Made by a program: the position numbers and the translations under genes | Notes under the pieces: model-generated | Told to the model about the DNA's origin: nothing | What the model saw: only the letters and a program-made list of their open reading frames with translations | Database searches by the model: none | In this document: piece after piece, positions 45,336 through 55,789 of the stretch | Layout of the letters: every line of letters begins with the position of its first letter | Numbering within the stretch: position 1 is the first letter of the stretch | Source of the DNA: Termitomyces sp. T153 | Taxonomy: Eukaryota > Basidiomycota > Agaricomycetes > Agaricales > Lyophyllaceae | Assembly: GCA_018296165.2 (NCBI GenBank) | Contig: JACKQL020000003.1 | Span: 1,054,001 to 1,118,000, forward strand | Direction of reading: 5' to 3' | Length of the DNA: 64,000 nucleotides

Positions 45336-46806
45336 AGGTACTGCCTTTGTAAACATGTCAGCGACATTGTCTCTGGTGTTGACATATTTTACAGTGGTCT
45401 TGCCATTCTGTGCCCATTCCCTAATAAAATGGTACTTTATGTCAAAGTGTTTGACTCATGTGTGTGCTGTTGGGTCTTCAAATAATGATATTGTGGCTTT
45501 GTCATCACAGAATATGACTGTTGGCATCCTTGTAAAGTCCCACCCGATTTCCTTCATGAGAGTTCATAACCAAATATATTCTTGTGTCAACTCGTATGCA
45601 GCCATGTATTCTGCTTTGCAAGCTGAGGTTGCCACTGTCTTCTGTCTTTGAATGGACCATGAGACTGCACTTTTGCTGAGGGACCATGTATATCTGCTGG
45701 TGCTTCATCTGTCATCCAGGCAACTTGCTCAGTCTGCATCAGTAATTCCTCATAGGACAATGGACAAGCCTCCAAGGTGTAGTTTGAGATTTCTAGTTCC
45801 TTTAAGATATCTGACTAGGCAAATACCAGTGTTCCAATGTGATCTATCATAGTTGGTAAGGAATTGAGACAGTTGTTGGATGGTGAATGCTATATCAGGT
45901 CTAGTGGCAATAGCAATGTACATCAAGCACCTGATTAGTGACCTTTATAGTAGTTTTGCAATGTTATCCTTCTCCTCCTACATTTGCATGTCCCGCTTTG
46001 GTCACCATAACTTTGGTTTAGGTTCCATAGGCACTGACAAGGGGAACATGTCCTTCTGTCCAAACTGTTGTATGACTTGGTCTATGAATGCAGTCTGTGA
46101 CAGAGCAACTGCTTTGTTTTCCAGGTCCCAGTCCACTGATATGCCAACAATGTATTTGGGGGTGCTAAGATCAGATATTGTCCACACTTCACACATTTGA
46201 GATTTGAACCAATTGTTCTTGTCTTTGGTGTCAGCAATAGACAGAAAGTCATTGACATGGACTGCTGCAATTGCTATCCCCATGGGTGATTTCCTGTAGT
46301 AAATGCAGGACTCACTAGCCAGCCATGTAAATCCCCATGCAGCCATCCTCTCATTCATTGTTTTGTTCCATATCCTACCCACCTGCTTCATTCTGTACAG
46401 TCCCCTCACCAACTTGCATACCCAGTCTTCTTTTCCTTCTTCCTTAAACCCTTCTGGCTGCTCCATATATTGTATTTTGTTTTCTAGTAGGACCCCATAA
46501 AGAAAGGCAGTCTTTACATTGATCTGTGTTGAGTCCCAGCCTTCTGCAGCTGCAATGTGGAGTAAAATGCGCCACAATTCCATGTGTGCAGTCAGTGATG
46601 TCATCCTGTTGTAATCTTTTCTGTACACTTGTTTATAGCCCTTGAACATGAGTTGGACTTTATACTGGACAGGATTTCCATGTTTGTCTCATTTGATCTT
46701 GAAATTGGTTGGCCTTTTTGCACCTTTTGGCTCTTTGGTATGGCTGAATGTGGGATGAGTTTATAGACTCCCATGTCTTTTAGTGATTTCAGTTCTTCCA
46801 AATAGG
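45335..46806 (-). pseudogene. Ty1/copia RT-RNase H fragment without LTRs
   Basis: Read on the minus strand: ELKSLKDMGVYKLI (about 46790), VYRKDYNRM, INVKTAFLYGVLLENKIQYM, EQPEGFKEEGKEDWVCKL, KQVGRIWNKTM, HVNDFLSIA (the family has HVDDxL), TPKYIVGISVDWD, and finally HFIREWAQNGKTTVKYVNTRD and ADMFTKAVP near 45345. Both ends are cut abruptly: at 46806 against Tc1 sequence and at about 45335 against Helitron sequence. It is therefore a dead internal fragment, not an insertion with its own borders. Several frames and stops are involved. Confidence 0.82.
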
Positions 46807-47188
46807 TTCTGATTGAGTAATAGCCATTTTAAAATATTCACTCATTGGACAGTTTTTTGAGCATCTCTAATTTTGCAGATTTATCCCTATTTTAGTCAGA
46901 AATAAAGAGTAAGTTGCATGTGAGAATATCAACAGAGTCATGTGACCATGTTTGGGTATATTTGGGAGTGGTTCAAGTTGGTTGAACCACATCTTGACCT
47001 TCAACCACCATCATGAAAGCTACTTCTCCTGCACAATGCTCTACTGTTGCTTCTCTCCTTGCTCAAGGGTATTCTCTGCATCAGATTGAGGCTAAAACTG
47101 GTCTAGGGAAGTCTACTATTGGGAGGATCAGTAGAGAGTTGGAGGTGGACAAGGAAAACCATTCTAGAGGCTGTCCAGCTAAGCTTAC
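46807..47188 (+). mobile_element. Tc1-like element, 5' part
   Basis: Starts within the terminal repeat (gattgagtaatagcc) and runs through the 5' untranslated part to the transposase start at 47013. It is cut at 47188 by Ty3 element A, with target duplication CTTAC at 47184-47188 and 61627-61631. Confidence 0.8.
47013..47188 (+). pseudogene. Tc1-like transposase, N-terminal DNA-binding part
   Basis: ATG 47013. Helix-turn-helix region MKATSPAQCSTVASLLAQGY followed by LHQIEAKTGLGKSTIGRI, the first half of the paired-like DNA-binding domain of Tc1 transposases. The frame stays open to the Ty3 insertion after AKLT and resumes in the same phase at 61632 (PCDKQAIVQQIS). Confidence 0.85.
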
Positions 47189-47629
47189 TGTAAGGGCAAC
47201 CTCTGGAGGCTGTGGCTCAATCACACAGCTGGCAAAGGGAAATCCAAAGTCTATTCAGTACTGTACAGTGTCTACTGAGATAACTACTCACCTGGCAAAG
47301 GGAAATCCAAAGAGAACAAGTCTGGGGATTTCCTAGGCCAGGTGTGACACTTCAGAGGCTTTAGAAGCATGAGAAACAACTGTACAGTATAACAGAAAAA
47401 AAAGACAAAAATGATGTGTCAACAATTGGTCAGCAGTTACATAAGCTGGTGGCAGTGTCAAAGGGGCCACACTTGTCTGAATTATTGACAGAGAACTGGT
47501 GCAGCCTGAGGGCAGAAACTAGGACCAATGGATAGGAAAAAGAAAGGAGAATAAAGGAAAACTATAGTGGAGGAAATCTGACAAGAACTGGAGAAGGAGA
47601 AGGGGAAAAAAATGGGACATCCCCTGACA
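47189..47629 (-). repeat. LTR of element A (3' LTR)
   Basis: 441 nt, close copy of 61187-61626, starting TGTAAGGGCAACCTC and ending CCCCTGACA on the plus strand. The ends obey the TG...CA rule. Confidence 0.92.
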
Positions 47630-47668
47630 TCACCCCCCCTCTAGGATGTGGTGCCTCAATGCACTGGG

Positions 47669-48037
47669 TGTCAGGGGACCACCATTTCCAATCTCCACAA
47701 CTTGTTCCAGCACCTCTGCAGCTTGTTCAACATCTTTGGGGCTCCTTCTGGAACCCTGGAGATCTCTGGAGAACTGCAGAGTTCTCCATATTACCTCAGT
47801 GATCATTGCCCTAGGGTTAGGAGTAGCTCTGGTCATCTGTACAGTAGTTCCCATGCCTCTGCTGCCCACTGATGCACTGCACTGAGCAGTGGGGATTCTT
47901 AGACTTGTTCTCTTTAGATTCCCCTCTGCTAGGTGATTAGTTACTGATTGTATTGTTGTCTACTCTACTAATATACTTCAGATTCTCCTCTGCTAGCTGT
48001 GTGACTCCAATTCGCCACTCTGGAGGTTGCCCTTACA
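47669..48037 (+). repeat. 5' LTR of element B
   Basis: 369 nt, TGTCAGGGGACCACC...TTGCCCTTACA. Confidence 0.9.
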
Positions 48038-48111
48038 GCAGAACAAGTCTCCTCAAACTGGTCTGGAAGCCCTTCATAGCCGCAAGGAACTTCCAAGCTG
48101 CTATCCATTGC

Positions 48112-49234
48112 TGTCAGGTTCCGCTGACTCTGGGGGCTCAGCTACACTGGGTGAGTCCTTACTAGGCAAACATGATTCCCTGCACTGACAACCAAGCATT
48201 CAGAGGTGGTCTAAGCACTGGGGACTTGTGAGGATAGCCAGGGGAGATTGATCCAAGCAAGTCTGGGGAGGTCTGGAGGAGTAGAGGATGGGTTGCAGGG
48301 GAGGGGGATGGACTTGGTGAGGTTCAGGCATGAGTCTGTGTGTGAGTACTGCGGGTGCGGAGGAGATGGAGGCTATGCGGATGACAGGAGCGGAGCTGGA
48401 GTTCTGATGGGGGATCAACAGGGATTGATGGGGTTCGGAGCCAAGTGTATAGTAGAGTCCGGGGGTGTTAACAAGCATCAGTGGTTCATAATTGTAATTG
48501 CAGAGTTTGTGAGGATGTTATGGTAGAGGACTTGAGCACAATAGACAGAATCAAATGGGATGAGGCAGAGTTGAACAAAATAGAATGAAGACAAGATGAA
48601 AACGAGAATAGATTCAGGCGGAGGCATGGAATGATAATGAAAAGATAACGGAACGGAGACGAGATAAGACCAGGAGACTGAGAATAAGGAAAATGAAATA
48701 CAAGACACAAAACACAAAACACAAGAAGGAACCAATCAGACCATAGGTAACATTAAGCAATATCAAGACTAGAGTACAAAGAGCTACTCTATATCTTATA
48801 TACTGACTACTGAAGAGCTCCGGGGACATTGGCTGTGGTGGTGGGGCTTGGCGGAGCTTGACGGAGTCAATGGGTGTCAGTTACGATCAGAGGGCAGGCT
48901 GCGTTGATATGTTGATGGGATCAATTGCAACACGGTCTGTTCCGAGGCTGTCATGATACTCCAGGATAAGTCGGGGAAGCCAGGGTGTTGAGTTGATAAC
49001 ATGTAATGGGGTCAGGCATGGTGGGGGAGTGGTCCCAGGGGCTCAGGAAGTCTAGGGGAAGCACCGGCGGCTGTGGGGAAGACATCGGAGTTGGCCAGGG
49101 GTCCGTCGGAGTTAACCAAGAAGGTGCCGGAGTAGGCATGGAGTGCTGGGGAAGTTTGACAAAGCATCAGGGGGTTCCAGGAGAGCAGGGGTTTGTTGGG
49201 TGGTGTTCGGGGCTTCAGGGAACAGGTCGTGACA
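48112..49234. repeat. Solo LTR, copy 1 (third LTR family)
   Basis: 1123 nt beginning TGTCAGGTTCCGCTGACTC and ending GTGACA. Perfect target duplication ATTGC at 48107-48111 and 49235-49239. No internal coding region lies between ends, so it is a recombined solo LTR (or a small non-autonomous element). It lies between the 5' LTR and gag of element B. Confidence 0.85.
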
Positions 49235-49379
49235 ATTGCTTCCCCACCAGAACCAAACACCGCAGAGTTCTATGTCTCAGCTTGCTAGCCCAGACACACC
49301 CTTGGAGGCCCTGGCCTCACAGGACAAAGCCTGGACTTGCCTGCTTCACCTAGAAACCCAGGTGCAATTAACATGATCA

Positions 49380-51668
49380 TTTCTCACCCACCATACTACC
49401 AAACTCTCTACCCTCCATCAAACAACTGATCTTATCTCCCAATCCCTCCAGGTGCTACTTGAATGCCTACCTCCTAACTCTGCCCCTCCTGTGGCCACAG
49501 AACTAGCCCCAACTGCATCTGCACCTGTCTCTGCAGCTCTGGTGACCTTATGGCTATGGATTCCACATCCTGTGCTACTAGACACATATGATGGTGCCCG
49601 CTCTGGTAGGGAGCAATTTCTGCAATCCTGCCTCACCTATATCCACCTCAGCAGGGACACCTTTGACTCTGATGTGTTGAAAATAGCTTGGGTGCTGTTG
49701 TACATGAAGACTGGACATGCCTCTACTTATGCACTGCGAGTTTTCTGCCACTCCAGAGGTGTTGGAAGCTTTCCAGACTGGGCCACCTTTGAGAAGGACT
49801 TCTATGCAGAGTTTTTTCCATGAGACCCCACCAAGACCACAGCCTTGACACTATGTGATAGAGAGCAGTATAGACAAGAGAAGCGTATACTGAATGAGTA
49901 CATTGACTCATTCTGGGCTCTGGTGGAGCAGGCCACTTACCCTGATGGCCTCCAACTATGCCTTACTTTCCAGGATGGCTTGCACCCTGCACTGGTGGAA
50001 CGCATTGACAATCTGGCAGAGAGTTGCCCTGATGATGAAAAGATTGCATTGTGGTATGAGGTAGTCTGGAATCAATGGCAACTGTCAGGTTCCACTGACT
50101 ATGGGGGCTCAGCTGCACTGGGCAAATTTTTACTAGGTGGACGTGATTCCCTGCACTGATAACTGAGCACTCAGAGAGGTTCTAGGCACAGGGGACTTGT
50201 GAGGACATGTGATGGGGAATGATCAGAGCAAGTCTGGGGTGGTCTGGAGGAGTGTAGAACAAGTTGTGGGGAAAGGGGACAAGCTTGGTAGGGTGTCAGG
50301 TACAGGTCTGTAAGTGAGTATTGTAAGTGCAGAGTAAGCAGAGGCTATGCAAGTAATGGGAGCAGAGCCAGAGCTTGATGGGGGATCAATGGAAGTTGAT
50401 GGAATTCAGGGCCAAGCAAGTAGCAAGGTCCAGAGTTGGTTTAACAAATGTTTGGAGTTCTTAATTGTAAGTGCAGAGTTTGTAAAAGCATTAAGGTTGA
50501 AAAGGACTTGAGCACAATGAAGAAAACAGATCAAACAAGACAAGACAGAGCTGAATGGAATGAGATGGAGTCAAGACAAGATTGAGATGAGAATGAAAAT
50601 AGATTCAGGTGCAGATATGAAATGATAATGAGGACAATAATGGAAATAGGGACAAGATAAGACTGGAAGACTGAGAGTAAGGGAAATGTAACATAGGACA
50701 CAAAACACAAGAGAGAAACAATCAGAAACACATCAGATAAGGCAATATCAAGACTAGAGTATGAGAAGCTACTCTACAACTTATATACTGACTACTGGAG
50801 AGCTCTGGAGAACAGCGGGTGTGGTAGTGGAGCTTGGCAGAGCCACATGAGGTCAATGAGTGTTAGTTGTGATCAGGGAGTGGGCCATAGTGATATTCTG
50901 ATGGGATCAGCTGAGAATACAAATTGTCCTGAGGTTGTCATAGTACTCCAGAGTAGGTTGGGCAAATCGGGGTGATGAGCTGGTGACATACGACAGAGTC
51001 AGGAACAGCAGGGGAGGGTTCTTGGGGCTCTGGACAGTCAGGGGAAGTGTTGATGGCTGTGGAGAAGGCGTTGGAGGTTGGAGTGGGCCAGAGGGCTATC
51101 AGGGTTTGCTGAAGAAGTGTTGGAGTTACCCAGAGTGGGCGCAGAGGGTGTACAATGGTTGGGGGGTTTGAGGGGGCATTGGGAAGGGGAACTCTGGGGA
51201 AGCAAGTGGGCTGGCAATGAGATTGGGGGTCCAGGGAGTGGGTCATAACAGTAACTCATGGAGATCTGGAGGGAGCTCTGCCGCCTCTATTCTGTGCTGC
51301 ACCCAGCTTCAACCAGCAATCTTCACTACTCTGCACCTGTCCATCCAATGCCAGCCTTTACTCTGGCTATTCCTGTAGCACACCCCTTGCTGCTGAGAAT
51401 CCCCATGGATGTGAATGCCACCAAGCAGCTCTGTGCTGCTGTGCTGCTGTGCTGGAGATGCCAGAAGCCTGGGCACTTTGCATGGCACTGCTCCCTGGGC
51501 CTGGAGGTATGCTACCTTTCTATGGCAGAGCAGGAGGAACTCCTTCTGCAGCTGCTGGCTGCAAAGGATGCCACTGGAGCTCCATTGCTGAATGAGCCTA
51601 CACTGGAGTTGACCCTGAAGGAGATCAGTGCATGTGCCTCACCTCTGGAGCTGGAGGGGGATTTTTAG
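49380..51668 (+). pseudogene. Gag of element B, interrupted by a solo LTR
   Basis: Capsid-like part 49452-49823 and 49845-50082 (QSCLTYIHLSRDTFDSDVLK, NEYIDSFWALVEQATYPDGL, LCLTFQDGLHPALVER). It continues after the solo LTR at 51256 and reaches a CX2CX4HX4C zinc knuckle (CWRCQKPGHFAWHC, about 51450-51491). A stop at 49821-49823 precedes DPTKTTALTLCDRE. The domain order matches gag of element A. Confidence 0.82.
50083..51250. repeat. Solo LTR, copy 2, inside gag of element B
   Basis: 1168 nt beginning TGTCAGGTTCCACTGACTA and ending CATAACA. Related to copy 1 over its whole length. Target duplication GCAAC (50078-50082) versus GTAAC (51251-51255), one transition apart. Removing it rejoins the gag reading QWQL to MEIW, as in element A (QWQLMEL). 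Confidence 0.85.
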
Positions 51669-51959
51669 TTGAGCAATGGATGAGGTGTATGCCTCTGTTG
51701 CTAGGTGCTAACAGGTTCTTGTGTCTGTTGATAGAAAATGAAACTGCCTTTTCTGATGCCCTTCATTCTGAGACAGAAGAACCTCAATGCCCCCCTTCAG
51801 AGGTACAAACACTAACTTCAGAGCCCCTGCCAAGCTCCCTGACACCTCTGAAGGTCTGTTGGTGCAGCCCCACTGGAGCATGTTGAATGCCCCAATAGTA
51901 TGTGATGGCCTCTGCCCCATCCACCAACTCTCTGCACCTTGATGTGGAGATTGAAACAA

Positions 51960-54900
51960 CAGACACTTAGCAAATCCGCAGAGTCACTGCTCTTCTGGAC
52001 AGCAGAGCAACAGAACTGTTCCTGGACTTGGAGTTTGTCAAATGCTATGGCCTGACCATGCAGCCCCTTCCCAAGCCCATTCCTGTCTACAACATCGACA
52101 GAACACCTAATGAAGCAGGTGCCATCAACTCCATGGTTGATCTGGTCCTCCATTATCAGAACCATGCAGGGCATGCTGTATTTGCCATCACCAGCTTGGG
52201 AAGGCAGGACATGATCCTTAGTTTTATATGGCTCCAGGAGCACAACCCCAAGGTTGATTGGACCAAAGGGAGGTAACCATGAGCAGGTGCCCCCAGAAGT
52301 GTTCTGCCTGTGCTGCAGAGGACAGAGCAGAGTGCCAGACCTGAGTTTAGGAGCATGCAGCCATCCACACATGTCACACCAGCCCTCTCCCCTTTGCAGA
52401 TTTAGACTTCTTGGACCCCCTGCCTCTGGCATCCCCTCATAGAGAGGCCTTCTACAAGGATGATCAGAGCAACAGTGGAGCCCTAGAGGAGGAGCATAGA
52501 GGGGAGTTTGGTGGCATATGTGAGCCAGAGCTCCCAGATGAAGTGGTAGAAGTGGGAGATCAAATCTATGCTACCACTATATATCCACTGCCCTCTGTTG
52601 TGGAGATCCAGGCTTGCTAGACTATGTCTCAACAGCTGGCCCAGGCATTCGTTGCTAAGGCCAAGCCTCAAGAGTTCTGGGATGTAGTACCCCCCTATCT
52701 TTATGCATTCAAGGATGTGTTTTCTAAAGCTTCATTTGACTCGCTTCTGGAGCACAAGAAGTGGGACTATGCCATTGAACTGCTACCAGACTTGGCACCC
52801 TCCAGCTGTAAGATCTACCTACTCATGCTCCAGGAACAGGACAAGCTCAAAGCATTCCTGCAGGAGAACCTGGACTCTGGTTGCATCTACCCATCCAAGT
52901 CTCCAATGGTTTCTCCAGTCTTCTTCATCAAAAAGAAGAATGGCTCCCTCCAACTGGTTCAGGACTACTGGGTACTCAACACCATGACAGTGAAGAACTG
53001 TTACCCTCTCCCCCTCATCTCTGAGCTCATCAACAACCTCTGGGGTGTGCAATACTTTACTAAGCTGGATGTTTAGTGGGATTACAACAATGTGCACATT
53101 CAGGAGGGAGATGAGTGGAATGCTGCTTTCTGGACCAACCAGGGATTGTTCAAGCCAGTGGAGTGGCTGGAGCCCCAGAACAAGAAGGAGGTGCAGGCAT
53201 TCCTTGGTTTTGCAAACTTCTACTGGAGGTTCATCCAGGACTTCTCACACCATGTCTGTCCACTATTTGACCTTATGGGAAAGGATGTTCCATAAATCTG
53301 GGGACCTCTGGAGCAAATGACCTTTGACACTCTCAAGTGTGCCGTGACCTCTGGACCTGTCCTCCTCTTTCTAGATGACAATTCTCCCTTCTGGATGGAG
53401 GCCAACAGCTTCGACTTTGCTACTGGAGCTGTGCTCTCACAGCAATTTCCAGAGGATGGGAAGTGGCATCCAGTGGCCTTTTACTGCAAGAGCCTGAATG
53501 TGGTGGAGTGGAACTATGAGATCCATGACAAAGAGATGCTGGCCATCATTCGATCATTTGAGGAGTGGCGGCACTTCCTGGAGGGTGCACAGCACAAGTT
53601 TGAGGTCTGGATGGATCACAAGAATCTGAAATACTTTTGGATGGCCAAGAAGCTCAATTGCCGACAGGCTTGATGGTCCCTCTACCTCACCAACTTTAAC
53701 TTCTCTTTGCACTACAAGCCTGGCCAGAGCATGGAGAAACCAGACACTCTGTCTCAGAGAGCAGACCATAGCACGGGAGAAGGGGATAACAGCAATATTG
53801 TGCTCCTCTGCCCTGAATTGTTTGTAATCCAAGCTATGGAGGGTCTTGCCACTGAGGGAGCTGAAGCAGACATTCTCTAGGATATATGGTGGGGTAATCA
53901 GAATGGTTAGCAGGAGGAGCTGGTGGCATGAGCTGCTTGGACACTAAAGTCAGGGCACACCACCAGTGCCAAGGCAGTCTGTGCTGATGAATGGGCCCTC
54001 TGAGATGGAATCCTGACCTTCCAAGATCATATCTACATCCCCAACATTCTGGAGCTCTGTTGGAGAATTGTGGAGCAACACCATGACTCCCGCATTGCAG
54101 GGCACTCTGGACAGTAGAAGATACTGGAGCTAGTATTGCAGAACTACTAGTGGCCCCAGATGTCCCAGTATATTGGGTCCTACACTAGTACCTGCAATCT
54201 CTGCCTCCAGACCAAGCTCCAGTGCCAACTTCTCTATAGACAGTTATACCCACTACCTGTGCCTTCAGAACAATAGAGTGTGGCATTCATGGACTTTATT
54301 GTAGAGCTCCCTGATGCCCATGGTTATGATGCAATTATGGTGGTGGTAGACCTATATAGCAAGCGAGCACACTTCATTCCAACCCACACCACCTGCTCTG
54401 CTATAGGTGCTGCAAACCTGTACCAGAGGAATGTCTGGAAGCTCCACAGCCTCTCCAATGCCTATGTCTCAGATCAGGGACCACAATTTGTGGCAGAGTT
54501 TACCCGAGAGCTTTACTGACTGCTTGGAGTGAAGCTCCACACCACTACTGCCTACCACCCACAGTCTAATGGCCAGACAGAACACATAAACCAGGAGTTA
54601 GAGCAGTATCTCTGCCTCTTTTGCAACAAATGCCAAAATGACTAGGACAAACTCCTCCCTGATGCCAAATTTTAATACAACAACCTTGTTCATGCATCTA
54701 CCCAGTTTTCCCCATTCTTCCTTGACACAGGATGGCATCTGTGCATGGGTTTTGAACTCCAGGCCGGCCCTCGGAGAACAAGGCAGTAAACAAATTTGTG
54801 GATGGGATGAGGAGATCACAGGAGGAGGCCTGGGCAGCACTAGCAAAGGCAAAGGATGACATGGCACAATACTATGACTGTGAGAGGACCCCAGAGTGCA

Positions 54901-55340
54901 AATAGCAGCCTAGAGATTGAGTCTACCTGAATGCCTCTGATATTACAACTACCTGGCCCTTAAAAAAGCTGTTGCACTAGCAGTTGGGGCCTTTCACAGT
55001 GGAACAACAGGTAGGACCCTTGACCTATTGACTCTGGCTCCCCATGGGGATGTGCCAGCTTCATCCAGTGTTCAACATGGTCAAACTAACTCTAGCCTCC
55101 AAGGATCCTATTCTGGGGTGTTGTCTGCCACCTCTGCCACTCTCCATAGTGGTCAACAACAATAAGAAATATGAGGTGGAGGAAATCCTAAATGGCCATT
55201 TATTCCAGAGATGACTACAATACAAGGTGAAGTGGAAAGGCTATGGGATTGAAGATATCTCCTGGGAGCCACAGGAGAACATACATGCCTCCAGACTTAT
55301 CAAGGAGTTCCACTAGAGTCATCCAGAGGCCCCACACACC
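51960..55340 (+). pseudogene. Pol of element B with RT core deletion
   Basis: Protease near 51985-52276 (VTALLDSRATELFL: the Gly of the DSG triad is Arg). RT 52624-53160 ([40 protein letters not shown]). After NQGLF the frame jumps directly to KPVEWLEPQNKKEVQAFLGF: the segment that in element A carries FFGLTN and MYLDD is missing. RNase H 53310-53670 (FATGAVLSQQF, EMLAIIRSFEEWRHFLEG). Integrase 53990-54900 ([56 protein letters not shown]). Chromodomain 55165-55320 (YKVKWKGYGIEDISWEPQEN). Multiple stops throughout. Confidence 0.85.
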
Positions 55341-55435
55341 ATATAAGAAATCTACCCTATCTCACCAGCAGACTGAGCAATCAGGGACTTCTTTTACCCT
55401 GCACGTTGAGATGCCACATGCTAGAAGGGGGGTGA

Positions 55436-55783
55436 TGTTAGGGGACTTCCATTTCTGACATCCACAACTTGTTCCAGCATCTCCACAGCTTGTTCAACAT
55501 CTCTGGGGCTTCTTCTGGAACCCTGGAGTTCTTCATATTACCTCAGCAATCATTGCACTAGGGTTAGGAGTAGCTCTAGTCATCTGTACAGTAGTTCCTA
55601 TGCCTCCACTGCCTGCTGAGGTGCTGCACTGAGCAGTGGGAATCCTTATACTTATTCTCTTTGGATTCCCCTCTGCTAGGTGATTAGTTACTGATTGTAT
55701 TATTGTCTACTCCACTAATATACTTGAATTCCCCTCTGCTAGCTGCATGACTCTGATCTGCCACTCTGGAGATTGCCCTTATA
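55436..55783 (+). repeat. 3' LTR of element B
   Basis: 348 nt, TGTTAGGGGACTTCC...TTGCCCTTATA. It is 21 nt shorter than the 5' LTR through small deletions, and the outer CA has become TA. Confidence 0.9.
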
Positions 55784-55789
55784 CTGGGT

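Larger units (their letters stand above)
47669..55783 (+). mobile_element. Ty3/gypsy element B (chromodomain type), inserted in element A
   Basis: 5' LTR 47669-48037 and 3' LTR 55436-55783. Perfect 5-bp target duplication CTGGG at 47664-47668 and 55784-55788. The primer-binding stretch gcagaacaagtctc follows the 5' LTR (48038-48051); a polypurine tract (agaaggggggtga) precedes the 3' LTR. It sits about 40 nt inside element A's 3' LTR, in opposite orientation. It is itself interrupted by two solo LTRs at 48112-49234 and 50083-51250. A and B share LTR ends, primer site and domain order, so they are sister families. Confidence 0.9.

Noticed and set aside
48478..48829. Hydrophobic minus-strand ORFs
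   Set aside because: They lie inside a solo LTR bounded by a perfect ATTGC duplication; the pattern comes from A/G-rich LTR sequence read on the complement.
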